From Salimicrobium flavidum (GTDB taxonomy: Bacteria; Bacillota; Bacilli; Bacillales; Halobacillaceae), in assembly GCF_900156645.1 (NCBI RefSeq), contig NZ_FTOC01000003.1:124001-188000 (forward strand): a stretch of 64,000 bases of DNA, given 5' to 3'. Of the stretch, positions 43,731 through 54,929 are shown piece by piece. Positions within the stretch are counted from its first letter, which is position 1, and each line of letters opens with the position of its first letter. Position numbers and translations under genes: made by a program. The notes under the pieces are model-generated. The model was not told where the DNA came from, ran no database searches, and worked only from the letters and a program-made list of their open reading frames with translations.

Positions 43731-43740
43731 GGAGGATATT

Positions 43741-44130
43741 ATGTCTATTAAAACGTATCAGAACAATTCCGTAGAAACCGCTTCTCCGGGCGAACTGACG
43801 CTCATGCTTTACAATGGTTGCATCAAGTTCATCAAAGCTGCGAGAAAAGCGGTCGAACATAAAGAAATCGAAGCGAAGAATACGAATATCCAGAAAGCTC
43901 AAGCCATCATCCGTGAACTGATGGTGACGGTGAATCCGGATTATGAAGTGTCGAATCAATTGCTTCCCTTGTACGACTACATGAATCGTCGTCTTATGGA
44001 AGCGAATATCCAGAACGATGACGAGATTCTCGAAGAAGTGCAGGGGCTCGCGACAGAGTTCCGGGACACGTGGAAGGAAGTTGTGAAGGAATCCCGTAAA
44101 GTGCAGCATGCCGTCGGTGGTGAAGCGTAA
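43741..44130 (+). CDS. fliS: flagellin export chaperone FliS
   Basis: ATG at 43741 with AAGGAGG upstream; 129 residues. The signature YQNNSVETASPGELTLMLYN followed by GCIKFI is the FliS N-terminus; the rest is a helix bundle. It binds the C-terminal region of flagellin, which is exactly the part rebuilt by hag splicing here, so the truncated unspliced product may bind poorly (inference). Its stop overlaps the fliT start. Confidence 0.95.
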   Translation: MSIKTYQNNSVETASPGELTLMLYNGCIKFIKAARKAVEHKEIEAKNTNIQKAQAIIRELMVTVNPDYEVSNQLLPLYDYMNRRLMEANIQNDDEILEEVQGLATEFRDTWKEVVKESRKVQHAVGGEA

Positions 44131-44480
44131 TGACTTGGCAGCGTCTGCTCCAGGTCAACCGGGATCTGGAGAGTGAGATCAATCAGAAAGTGACGACACA
44201 GAACCGCAGCGCCATTATGGAAAACGTAGAGAGTCTGGTGGAGGAGCGCGGGGAGCTCCTGAGGGAATTGAAATCACCGGAGACGGAGGAGGAGATGGCG
44301 ATTCTGACGGAAGTCCGTTCCAAGGACGGGTCGATGCAGCGTCGCCTGGAGTTCCTTTTCAATGAACTGAAAGCCGAAATGCGCAACAATAAAAAGCAGC
44401 GCAAAGGGAAGCAGAGCTATACGAACCCTTATGCGAACGTCGCTACGATGGACGGCACCTATGTTGACTCGAAAAAGTGA
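44130..44480 (+). CDS. fliT: FliT-like flagellar chaperone
   Basis: ATG at 44130 overlaps the fliS stop (TAATG). 116 residues, highly charged and helical: MTWQRLLQVNRDLESEINQ and VEERGELLRELKSPETEEEM, with a basic tail. Position and size match FliT, the FliD chaperone. Last gene of the flaG operon. Confidence 0.85.
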   Translation: MTWQRLLQVNRDLESEINQKVTTQNRSAIMENVESLVEERGELLRELKSPETEEEMAILTEVRSKDGSMQRRLEFLFNELKAEMRNNKKQRKGKQSYTNPYANVATMDGTYVDSKK

Positions 44481-44637
44481 GTCCGGCGTAGGTGTTTTTC
44501 TTTGTGCCGGGACCGAATATAGGGATGAAGGTGAGGACACTTGCGGCCGCTCTACTTCTGTCGCTAAACAGGCGTTTCCGCTGATATGATTTAGGGTACA
44601 TCCCCTTGTAGCACAGTAAATTGGAGGTTTTGGAACT

Positions 44638-45417
44638 ATGCAGGAAGTTATTAAGGCTGCCTTACGGGCAGGACAGGAAATCATGAATGTTTATGAGACG
44701 GATTTTGATGTAGAAGAAAAAGAAGACCATTCACCGATCACGAAAGCGGATGAGAAAGCGCATGATATCATCGTGAAGCATCTCGAAGACTATGATGAAT
44801 CTATCCCGATCCTCAGTGAAGAAGGCTCGGACATTTCTTATGAAGAGCGCCAGGATTGGGACGAGTACTGGCTCGTCGATCCGCTCGACGGAACGAAGGA
44901 GTTCGTAAAGCGTAACGGCGAATTCACCGTGAACATCGCGCTCATCCGGGACGGCAAGCCGGTATTCGGTGTTGTCTACGCACCGGCGCTCCAGGACCTG
45001 TATGTCGCGGACGCTGCCAAAGGCGCCTATAAATTCACATCCGTACTCGACAGTTATCAGGACGGGCTGGAGGCTCTGCGTCTCCCTGCCATCGAATCGA
45101 ACGGTGAGGCAGCGACGGTCATCGTGAGCCGCTCCCATCAGTCCGAAGAGGAAGATGCGTTCGTGAAAGAACTGGAAGAGAACTATCCTTCCGTGCAGAC
45201 ACTCACGTCTGGAAGCTCTCTGAAGCTTTGCCTGATTGCAGAAGGCGTAGCTGACTTCTATCCACGCTTCAAGCCGACGATGGAATGGGATACGGCTGCC
45301 GGCCAGGCGATTGTGGAGATTGCAGGCGGCGCCGTTCATGTGGCGAATACTGATAAAGACCTCACGTACAACAGAGAAGACCTGCAGAACCCTTCATTCG
45401 TCGCTACCCGCAAGTGA
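44638..45417 (+). CDS. cysQ: 3'(2'),5'-bisphosphate nucleotidase
   Basis: Removes 3'-phosphoadenosine 5'-phosphate; its family is known to be salt sensitive, of interest in a halophile. 259 residues with inositol-phosphatase motifs: SPITKADEKAHD, ILSEEGSDISYEER, the metal site WLVDPLDGTKEFVKRNGEFT near residue 80, and MEWDTAAGQAIVEIAGG near residue 217. TTGGAGGT precedes the ATG. Single gene with its own terminator. Confidence 0.9.
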   Translation: MQEVIKAALRAGQEIMNVYETDFDVEEKEDHSPITKADEKAHDIIVKHLEDYDESIPILSEEGSDISYEERQDWDEYWLVDPLDGTKEFVKRNGEFTVNIALIRDGKPVFGVVYAPALQDLYVADAAKGAYKFTSVLDSYQDGLEALRLPAIESNGEAATVIVSRSHQSEEEDAFVKELEENYPSVQTLTSGSSLKLCLIAEGVADFYPRFKPTMEWDTAAGQAIVEIAGGAVHVANTDKDLTYNREDLQNPSFVATRK

Positions 45418-45430
45418 TGAATGTATATGT

Positions 45431-45476
45431 AAAAAGCAGGGAAACCTTGTCGCAGCAACGGTTTCCCTGCTTTTTT
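45431..45476 (+). terminator. intrinsic terminator
   Basis: AAAAGCAGGGAAACC / GGTTTCCCTGCTTTT, 15 bp, followed by T run after cysQ. Confidence 0.93.
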
Positions 45477-45569
45477 AAATTTTTTCTGAAAATTCCCTGT
45501 AGTTTATGCAGAAATTCCGGAGGGTATGGTAGAATGTAAGGTATAAGGATGAAAGGAGGACACTTCTAT

Positions 45570-46124
45570 ATGTTCCAATTTAATATTCGTGGTGAAAACT
45601 TGGAAGTGACAGATTCAATCAAAAATTATGTGGAGAAAAAGGTGACGAAGCTAGAGCGTTACTTTGACACACCTCCGTCTTCTGAGGTCCACGTGAACCT
45701 GAGTGTCTACAACAGTGAGCAGACGATTGAGGTTACCATCCCTATGAAGAACCTTCTGCTTCGTGCAGAAGAGCATAACACAGATCTCTACGCTGCGGTT
45801 GATCTGGTTGTAGATAAATTAGAACGACAAATCCGTAAACATAAAACAAAAGTTAACCGCAAGGCCCGTCAAGAGGGTGCTCCTAAATACGTTTTCGCTG
45901 AAATGGAAGAAAAACAAGCGCAGGAACGTCTCCAGGAAGACGATGAAGATGTGAACATCGTCCGTACGAAGAGATTCGATCTGAAACCGATGGCTTCCGA
46001 GGAAGCGGCGCTTCAGATGGACATGCTGGGACACAATTTCTACGTATTCACGAATGCGGAAACGGATGAAACCAATATCGTATACAAACGTCGCGACGGT
46101 CGCTATGGCCTGATCGAGACGTAA
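45570..46124 (+). CDS. hpf: ribosome hibernation promoting factor, long form
   Basis: ATG at 45570 is chosen since AAAGGAGG lies upstream of it; the ATG at 45549 precedes that site. 184 residues. N-terminal S30AE domain (FQFNIRGENLEVTDSIKNYV, AVDLVVDKLERQIRKHKTKV), a charged linker, and a C-terminal dimerisation domain (IVRTKRFDLKPMASEEAALQ, ending DGRYGLIET). Forms 100S ribosome dimers in resting cells. Adjacent to secA as in Bacillus. Confidence 0.95.
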   Translation: MFQFNIRGENLEVTDSIKNYVEKKVTKLERYFDTPPSSEVHVNLSVYNSEQTIEVTIPMKNLLLRAEEHNTDLYAAVDLVVDKLERQIRKHKTKVNRKARQEGAPKYVFAEMEEKQAQERLQEDDEDVNIVRTKRFDLKPMASEEAALQMDMLGHNFYVFTNAETDETNIVYKRRDGRYGLIET

Positions 46125-46132
46125 ATAGAAAC

Positions 46133-46168
46133 CGAAAGGCCTTGATTCCGATCAGGGTCTTTCTTTTG
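46133..46168 (+). terminator. intrinsic terminator
   Basis: GAAAGGCCTTGAT / ATCAGGGTCTTTC imperfect stem then TTTTGTTT, after hpf. Confidence 0.75.
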
Positions 46169-46172
46169 TTTC

Positions 46173-46350
46173 GGTTCTGTTAAAGGCTATTGTTGATTTT
46201 AGAACGAAGGGGGGGGGGGAGACGCCTGCGGGAATAGTATGAGCCGAGAATCGCCTGAAGCTCCGTGAGAGGAGTTTCAGGAAGTTGAGACCCTCCCCGT
46301 GGCAAGCTTCCACCTGCAGAGACGAAAATCAACAACGAAAAACCACAAAG
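46173..46350 (+). repeat. MITE-like repeat, copy 3
   Basis: Left end GGTTCTGTTAAAGGC, GTTGATTTTAGAACGAAGG, then an expanded G run at 46208-46217 and GACGCCTGCGGGAA. Right part CAAGCTTCCACCTGCAGAGA and AAATCAACAACGAA. The terminal bases are diverged from the other copies and the interior differs, so this is an older copy. It occupies most of the gap 46169-46517. Confidence 0.65.
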
Positions 46351-46517
46351 TTTTTTAGAGAATACTCTTTTCTGCCCTAAGCTCTAAATTAAAACCGAAA
46401 ATTCCCGTTCCGAAACCGTCATTTTCACAAACCCCTGAAACGAAAATCGTCTTCTTCCCCTTTTGTTTCTTTTCTGCAACCATGCTATAAAAGGGAAAAG
46501 AAAGGATGCGATGAACG

Positions 46518-46661
46518 ATGTGTATAGAGTGCGAACGTCTGGAGAGTAGAGTCCGCCAGCAGGAGGAAACGGTCGCCCAGCTGATCGGAATGATGGCGGT
46601 CATAAACAACGAAGTGAAGAACCTGATCGATCAGAAGGAAAGCGTGCCGGAGCGACGGTGA
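46518..46661 (+). CDS. small coiled-coil protein with CxxC (47 aa)
   Basis: Too short for a standard gene call. ATG at 46518, AAAGGA about 11 nt upstream. The product starts MCIECERLESRVRQQEETVA and continues with a heptad-like helix (IGMMAVINNEVKNLID). The two cysteines at residues 2 and 5 could bind metal or form a disulfide. It lies alone between the repeat copy and secA. No family recognised; coding is supported by the open frame, ribosome site and helix pattern. Confidence 0.55.
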   Translation: MCIECERLESRVRQQEETVAQLIGMMAVINNEVKNLIDQKESVPERR

Positions 46662-46745
46662 TTAGTTGTCACGCAACTTATGCTAGTGTTATCATATAGA
46701 TTGGATATAAATACGACATAGCTATGAAACAGAGGAGCGTGCAAC

Positions 46746-49259
<2,514 letters not shown>

Positions 49260-49318
49260 TCGTGACTGGAGGGGCCACCCCCAGGTAAGAAGTATCATTA
49301 AACAGGAGTGATCAGGAA

Positions 49319-50426
49319 ATGGAAATGTCGGAAATCAAGCACAAGCTGGATGATGCGAGCCAGCAACTAAAGAACTTCAGGGGGTCTCTTTGACGTAGAT
49401 CAGCGCAAAACCCGCATCGCCGAATTGGAAGAGGAGATGACCGAGCCGAACTTCTGGAACGAACAGGAGAGGGCGCAGGCAGTCATCCAGGAAGTGAACG
49501 GTCTGAAAGAGATCGTGAACACTCTCGAGGATCATGAAGAAACGCTCGAGAACCTGGAAGTCTCCTATGAGCTGATCAAGGAAGAACAGGACGAAGAGAT
49601 GCGCGCCGATCTTGAGAGCGACGTACTTCAGCTTCACAAGGACCTCGATCAGTTCGAGCTCAATATGCTGTTGAGCGAATCCTATGATAAGAACAATGCG
49701 ATCCTTGAGCTCCACCCGGGTGCAGGCGGAACCGAATCCCAGGACTGGACGAGCATGCTGCTTCGTATGTACAAACGCTGGGCGGAGAGCCGCGGTTTCT
49801 CTGTGGAATACCTTGATTACCTGCCCGGGGATGAAGCCGGGGTGAAGAGTGTGACCCTTTTGATCAAAGGTCACAACGCCTACGGTTACCTGAAAGCCGA
49901 AAAGGGCGTCCACCGTCTCGTCCGTATTTCCCCATTCGACTCGTCCGGTCGTCGCCATACGTCGTTCGCTTCATGTGAAGTGATGCCTGAGTTCGATAAC
50001 GATCAGATCGAAATCGAAGTGAAGAACGAAGATCTGAAAGTCGACACGTACCGGGCGAGCGGGGCCGGCGGTCAGCACGTCAATACGACGGACTCGGCCG
50101 TACGTATGACCCACTTGCCGACGAATACGATCGTGACCTGTCAGAATGAACGGTCCCAGCTCAAGAACCGGGAGCAGGCGATGAAGATGCTGAAGTCGAA
50201 ACTGTACCAGCAGGAAATCGAACGCCAGCAGCGCGAGATGGACGAAATCCGCGGCGAACAGAAAGAAATCGGCTGGGGAAGCCAGATCCGCTCCTACGTC
50301 TTCCACCCGTACAACATGGTGAAAGACCACCGTACCAACGCGGAGAGTGGAAACACGCAGGGAGTCATGGACGGTCAGATCGACATGTTCATTAACGCCT
50401 ACCTCAGGTACAAAATGGATAATTGA
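49319..50426 (+). CDS. prfB: peptide chain release factor 2, with programmed +1 frameshift
   Basis: Coding parts 49319-49390 and 49392-50426, 368 residues. The first 24 codons end at CTT, followed by TGA (49391-49393). The Shine-Dalgarno-like AGGGGG before TCT CTT TGA C is the classic RF2 frameshift site: when RF2 is scarce, the ribosome slips +1 and reads GAC. Downstream the family motifs follow: [12 protein letters not shown] and the GGQ loop [19 protein letters not shown]. Recognises UGA and UAA. The in-frame stop is regulatory, not damage. Confidence 0.97.
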
Positions 50427-50498
50427 GAAACAGCTGCGGTATAGCGACGGGAAAAGTGAAACGTCAGCCGCCATGCGTAAGAAAGACTCAGATGAATA

Positions 50499-50533
50499 GG
50501 AAGAGCATCTTAAGCAGGTGCTCTTCCCTTTTA
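50499..50533 (+). terminator. intrinsic terminator
   Basis: GGAAGAGCA / TGCTCTTCC stem with an 11-nt loop, then CTTTTAT, after prfB. Confidence 0.78.
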
Positions 50534-50622
50534 TACCCGGATCAAGCGGGGAATGACGCATAGTTTTTCTGAAAACAGGGTACTGTCCCTGAAATGGATA
50601 TTACATAGAAAGGGTGAAGGTC

Positions 50623-51504
50623 ATGCAAGTGAAAAAGGCGATCATCCCGGCAGCGGGACTCGGCACAAGGTTTCTTCCGGCCACGAAGGCGATGCCGAAA
50701 GAGATGCTTCCGATCGTAGATACCCCGACGATCCAATATATCGTCGAAGAAGCGATCGACTCCGGCATCGAGGACATCATCATCGTAACCGGGAAAGGGA
50801 AAAGGGCCATCGAAGACCATTTCGATCATGCCGTTGAACTCGAAAACAATCTGCTTCAAAAGGGGAAGCTCGAGCAGCTGGAAAAAGTGAAACAGTCGGC
50901 CAGAGTCGATATCCACTACATCCGCCAGAAGGAGCCGCTCGGTCTCGGTCATGCCGTCTGGTGCGCCCGTAAATTCATCGGGGACGAACCGTTCGCGGTA
51001 CTTCTCGGGGACGATATCGTACGTTCTGACAAACCGTGTCTGAAACAGATGATGGAGCAGTATGAAGAGAAGGAATCTTCCATTATCGGAGTGAAACAGG
51101 TACCGGAGGATCATACGGATCGTTACGGAATCATCGCTCCTAAATCCCATCACGGGCGTATGTTTGAAGTGGAACATTTCGTTGAAAAACCGAAGATCGA
51201 AGACGCACCGTCGAACCTTGCGATCATCGGCCGCTACATTTTCACACCTCAGATCATGAAACTTCTGGAGAACCAGGAGACCGGACGCGGCGGGGAAGTC
51301 CAGCTGACGGATGCGATCGAGCGCCTCAACCAGTCCGAACCGGTCTATGGGTATGAGTTCGAAGGAGAGCGTTACGACGTCGGCGATCAGCTCGGTTTCA
51401 TCGAGACGACGATTGCGCTTGCGCTAGAGCGTGACGATATGCGTGACGATGTGCTCCGTATGATGAAGGAATTCGTCCAGAAGGATTCTTCTTTAACGAA
51501 GTAG
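50623..51504 (+). CDS. galU: UTP-glucose-1-phosphate uridylyltransferase
   Basis: Makes UDP-glucose from glucose-1-phosphate supplied by PgcA; known as GtaB in B. subtilis. ATG at 50623 (AAAGGGTG upstream) gives 293 residues. Nucleotidyltransferase motif [40 protein letters not shown], the [12 protein letters not shown] loop, and [20 protein letters not shown]. It ends 77 nt before the start of the yvjA gene. Confidence 0.94.
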   Translation: MQVKKAIIPAAGLGTRFLPATKAMPKEMLPIVDTPTIQYIVEEAIDSGIEDIIIVTGKGKRAIEDHFDHAVELENNLLQKGKLEQLEKVKQSARVDIHYIRQKEPLGLGHAVWCARKFIGDEPFAVLLGDDIVRSDKPCLKQMMEQYEEKESSIIGVKQVPEDHTDRYGIIAPKSHHGRMFEVEHFVEKPKIEDAPSNLAIIGRYIFTPQIMKLLENQETGRGGEVQLTDAIERLNQSEPVYGYEFEGERYDVGDQLGFIETTIALALERDDMRDDVLRMMKEFVQKDSSLTK

Positions 51505-51581
51505 CGCGTTATTCAAGTGTCGTTTACACAGAAAAGCCCGGGTGATATACTCCGTTACGGTAACAGATGGGAGGTATATCA

Positions 51582-52454
51582 TTGGTCACTTTAGATAAAT
51601 ATCGAAGAGAGCCTATGCCGAAACATATTCGGCTGACGATAGAATTCATGTATGTCATTATCGGATCGTTGTTCGTCGCCCTGGCGTTCAACCTGTTCCT
51701 TCTTCCGAATAACATCGCTTCCGGAGGTGTTGCAGGGATAAGTACCATCACCAAAGATGTATTCGGGTGGGAACCGGGAATCGTCCAATGGGTGCTGAAT
51801 ATAGGGTTCTTCTCGATGGGGCTGTTCATCCTCGGGAAGAATTTCGGGATCAAATCACTTGTCGGTACCCTGGTGTTGCCATTTTTCGTACTAGTTACGA
51901 GTGATGTCACGGTACCGACGAACGATTCGCTGTTAGGTGCGATCTTTGGCGGAATGGGCGTAGGTCTCGGTCTTGGTATCGTCTTCCGCGGAAGGGCCTC
52001 AACAGGAGGAGTAGACCTCGGAGCGCAGGTGGTACATAAGTTCACGAAACTGCCGCTCGGCATCTGTATTGCACTCCTCGACGGTATGATCGTATTCACA
52101 TCCGCCATCGTTTTCTCCGTGGAAGAAGGGCTTTACGCCCTCATTTCGCTGTTCATCACGAGCCGGACGATCGACCTCGTTCAGGTGGGATTCAACACTT
52201 CGAAAAATGTGATGATCATTTCCAACCGGGAAGAGGAAGTCAGACGGGCCCTGCTTGAAGATATCGACCGAGGTGTCACCGTGCTGAAAGGCTCCGGCGG
52301 TTATACGGAAGAGGACAGGCCCGTAATCATGTGTGTCGTTCAGCAGAATGAATTCACGAAGCTCACCAGGACGATCAAGGGAATCGACCCGGGTGCGTTC
52401 ATTGTCACAATGAATGCGACGGAAGTCCTCGGGGAAGGTTTCAAAACGTCCTGA
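51582..52454 (+). CDS. yvjA: YitT/DUF2179 family membrane protein
   Basis: TTG at 51582 is preferred: GGGAGGT ends 6 nt upstream, while the ATG at 51567 precedes that site with no ribosome site of its own. 290 residues, about five or six membrane helices (IIGSLFVALAFNLFLLPNNI; GGMGVGLGLGIVFRGRAS) and a cytoplasmic C-terminal DUF2179 domain (VLKGSGGYTEEDRPVIMCVV). Function unknown. Position before cccB-ftsEX matches B. subtilis yvjA. Confidence 0.88.
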   Translation: MVTLDKYRREPMPKHIRLTIEFMYVIIGSLFVALAFNLFLLPNNIASGGVAGISTITKDVFGWEPGIVQWVLNIGFFSMGLFILGKNFGIKSLVGTLVLPFFVLVTSDVTVPTNDSLLGAIFGGMGVGLGLGIVFRGRASTGGVDLGAQVVHKFTKLPLGICIALLDGMIVFTSAIVFSVEEGLYALISLFITSRTIDLVQVGFNTSKNVMIISNREEEVRRALLEDIDRGVTVLKGSGGYTEEDRPVIMCVVQQNEFTKLTRTIKGIDPGAFIVTMNATEVLGEGFKTS

Positions 52455-52495
52455 ATCGGTTAAACACTATAGAAGAAAACTAAAGGAGGGGTTAC

Positions 52496-52891
52496 ATGAA
52501 GTGGAAATTATTATCGGTCCTGTTTGTTGCGATGCTCGTCCTTGCAGCCTGCGGAGGCGGAGGCGGCGATGAAAGCTCCGACGATTCCGGCGGCGACGAC
52601 ACGACGACCGAAGAACAGGAAGGCATGGATGAAGGAAATGGCGACAGCGGAGACAGCGGTGGTGAAATGGATTCTGCAGCAGCGGAAGAAGCGTACCAGA
52701 CGAATTGTTCCAGCTGTCACGGAGGCGACCTCGGCGGTGGTGTAGGCCCGGCTCTTGATAGTGTAGGGGCAGACTACTCCGAAGACGAAATCGTCGACAT
52801 CATCCAGAATGGTAACGGAGATATGCCAGCTCAGGATGTAGATGATGAAACAGCCCAGCAGATCGCAGGCTGGTTGGCACAAAAACAATAA
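52496..52891 (+). CDS. cccB: cytochrome c551 lipoprotein
   Basis: 131 residues, AAAGGAGG upstream. Lipoprotein signal with lipobox LAAC (Cys 19), an acidic Gly/Asp/Glu linker to about residue 60, and a small cytochrome c domain with haem motif CSSCH near residue 76 and axial methionine in GDMPAQ near residue 112. Anchored electron carrier on the outer membrane face. Terminator downstream. Confidence 0.93.
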   Translation: MKWKLLSVLFVAMLVLAACGGGGGDESSDDSGGDDTTTEEQEGMDEGNGDSGDSGGEMDSAAAEEAYQTNCSSCHGGDLGGGVGPALDSVGADYSEDEIVDIIQNGNGDMPAQDVDDETAQQIAGWLAQKQ

Positions 52892-52904
52892 TACTTATAT
52901 TCAT

Positions 52905-52937
52905 CCCCCCCACACTTGTTTTAGTGGGGGTTTTTTT
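52905..52937 (+). terminator. intrinsic terminator
   Basis: CCCCCCAC / AGTGGGGG stem then seven T residues, after cccB. Confidence 0.85.
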
Positions 52938-52943
52938 AATGAA

Positions 52944-53117
52944 GGCTCTATTAAAGCCTGTAGTTGATTTTAGGAACGAAGGGTGGAGACACCTGCGGGA
53001 TGAGCATGAACGGAAAATCCCCGGAATCGACAATAGGAAGATTCCGGAAGTTTACGTCATGCCCCCGGCAAGCTTCCACCCGTAGAACGAAAATCAACAA
53101 TGAAGTGATAACAGAAC
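52944..53117 (+). repeat. MITE-like repeat, copy 4
   Basis: About 174 bp in the same orientation as copy 1: GGCTCTATTAAAGCC, GTTGATTTTAGG, AACGAAGGGTGGAGAC ... AAGCTTCCACCCGTAG, AAATCAACAATG, GATAACAGAAC. It fills the gap between cccB and the ftsE promoter region; the remainder, 53118-53334, is AT-rich with a TATAAT at about 53251 and nothing else clear. Confidence 0.75.
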
Positions 53118-53334
53118 TTTATGAAAAGAGTTGCTGAGGATATAAAAGGTGTAGTATGATTAGGAAAATGTTTATTATTAAGAACGAACTGTTTCAGAGC
53201 TGAAATAAAATTGTAATGTTTTGTTTAAAGAAAACCGCTGAAAGTGATGTTATAATGATGAAGGACTTTTAGAGAGAGAAAAAGAGAAAAAAACGAGGAA
53301 GTCTACATTATTAAAAGCATAGGTGGTTAACAAA

Positions 53335-54021
53335 ATGATAGAAATGCAGGGTGTTTACAAGACGTACCCAAACGGCGTCACTGCATTGAATGGTCTCGAT
53401 ACACACATCGATCAGGGGGAGTTCGTATATGTGGTCGGGCCGAGTGGCGCGGGGAAATCGACATTCATCAAACTGATTTTCCGTGAAGAAAAACCGTCGA
53501 AGGGAAGCATTTTCATCAACGATATCGATTTAGCGTCGATGAAAGAGAAGCGCATCCCTAAGTTGAGAAGGAAAGTCGGAGTCGTCTATCAGGACTTCCG
53601 CCTTCTGCCGAGAATGACGGTATACGAAAATGTGGCGTTCGCGCTGGAAGTGATCGAAGAACATCCGGCGAACATCCGAACAAGAGTCATGGACGTGCTG
53701 GACCAGGTCCGGCTGAAAAATAAAGCGAGATTCATCCCTGACGAACTCTCAGGAGGCGAACAGCAGCGGGTATCCATCGCACGAGCGATTGCCAACCGTC
53801 CGCGTATCCTGATAGCGGATGAGCCTACAGGGAACCTCGACCCGGAGACGTCATGGGAGATCATGCACATCTTAGAAGAGATAAACGCTACCGGAACCAC
53901 GATTCTTATGGCGACCCACAACCGGGAAATCGTCAATACAGTCAAGAAACGGGTCATCGCTATCGAAGACGGGATGATCGTCCGTGACGAAAACCGGGGG
54001 GACTACGGTTATGAAATTTAG
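53335..54021 (+). CDS. ftsE: cell-division ABC ATPase FtsE
   Basis: ATG at 53335 (AGGTGG 8 nt upstream) gives 228 residues, the usual length. Walker A VGPSGAGKSTFIK near residue 36, Q-loop VVYQDFRLLPRMTV, signature LSGGEQQRVSIARA, Walker B RILIADEPTGNLDPE. With FtsX it transmits a signal across the membrane to a peptidoglycan hydrolase. Overlaps ftsX by 11 nt. Confidence 0.96.
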   Translation: MIEMQGVYKTYPNGVTALNGLDTHIDQGEFVYVVGPSGAGKSTFIKLIFREEKPSKGSIFINDIDLASMKEKRIPKLRRKVGVVYQDFRLLPRMTVYENVAFALEVIEEHPANIRTRVMDVLDQVRLKNKARFIPDELSGGEQQRVSIARAIANRPRILIADEPTGNLDPETSWEIMHILEEINATGTTILMATHNREIVNTVKKRVIAIEDGMIVRDENRGDYGYEI

Positions 54022-54904
54022 GACCACCGGCCGTCACGTCAAAGAAGGTAGTAAAAGTGTTTTCCGGAACGGATGGATGACCGTCTCAGCAATCGGTGCG
54101 ACGACGACGACCCTGTTGCTTGTAGGGGTATTCCTCGCTGTGATGCTGAACCTCAATGAATTCGCAAGTTCGATTGAAGAAGATATCGAGGTACGGGTCT
54201 TCATCGAGAATACGGCCAATGAACAGCAGGTGGATCAGCTCGGGGAAAAAATGGAGTCGATCGACAATGTGGCATCCGTAGAGTATTCATCGAAGGAAGA
54301 GGAACTCGAAGGACTGGTGGACAGTCTCGGAGACCAGGGACAGGCATTTGAACTGTTCGAACAGACGAACCCGCTCAATGATGTTTACATCATCGACCCG
54401 ACGCGGCCGACTGCAGCTGATTCCATCGCATCCGAAGTGAATAATCTTAATCACGTGTACGAGGTGGATTACGGCGAGGAGATCGTTCAGCGGATTTTCA
54501 CCTTCAACGATTATGCCCGGACGATAGGACTTGCACTCATTATCGGTCTCGTATTCACGGCAATTTTCCTCATCTCGAATACGGTGCGTATTACGATACT
54601 CGCCAGAAAGAAAGAGATCGGAATCATGAAGCTTGTAGGTGCGACGAATTCTTTCATTCGCTGGCCGTTCTTTATAGAGGGCATGCTTCTCGGGCTATTG
54701 GGATCAGTGATTCCGATTGCAGCTTTAGCCGGAGGGTATTATTACCTCTATTACTATTTGAGAGATTCCATCAATTTCGATTTCGTACAGTTACTGCCGT
54801 TCAATCCATTCATTTGGCAGCTGTCGGCGTTGATCTTAGCGATAGGCGTGTTCATCGGCATTTGGGGAAGTGTGATGAGCGTACGCAAATTCCTGAAAGT
54901 ATAG
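54011..54904 (+). CDS. ftsX: cell-division membrane protein FtsX
   Basis: ATG at 54011, inside the end of ftsE; 297 residues. Four membrane helices (about residues 22-45, 170-195, 220-245, 265-290) with a large outside loop between the first two (FIENTANEQQVDQLGEKMES), which contacts the partner hydrolase. MKFRTTGRHVKEGSKSVFRN is the typical start. Followed 25 nt later by an exported M23 protein. Confidence 0.94.
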   Translation: MKFRTTGRHVKEGSKSVFRNGWMTVSAIGATTTTLLLVGVFLAVMLNLNEFASSIEEDIEVRVFIENTANEQQVDQLGEKMESIDNVASVEYSSKEEELEGLVDSLGDQGQAFELFEQTNPLNDVYIIDPTRPTAADSIASEVNNLNHVYEVDYGEEIVQRIFTFNDYARTIGLALIIGLVFTAIFLISNTVRITILARKKEIGIMKLVGATNSFIRWPFFIEGMLLGLLGSVIPIAALAGGYYYLYYYLRDSINFDFVQLLPFNPFIWQLSALILAIGVFIGIWGSVMSVRKFLKV

Positions 54905-54929
54905 TTCATGTTTAGGGGGAATAGGAGAA

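Noticed and set aside
49319-49393. prfB as a gene broken by an early stop
   Set aside because: The TGA lies in the classic programmed +1 frameshift context.
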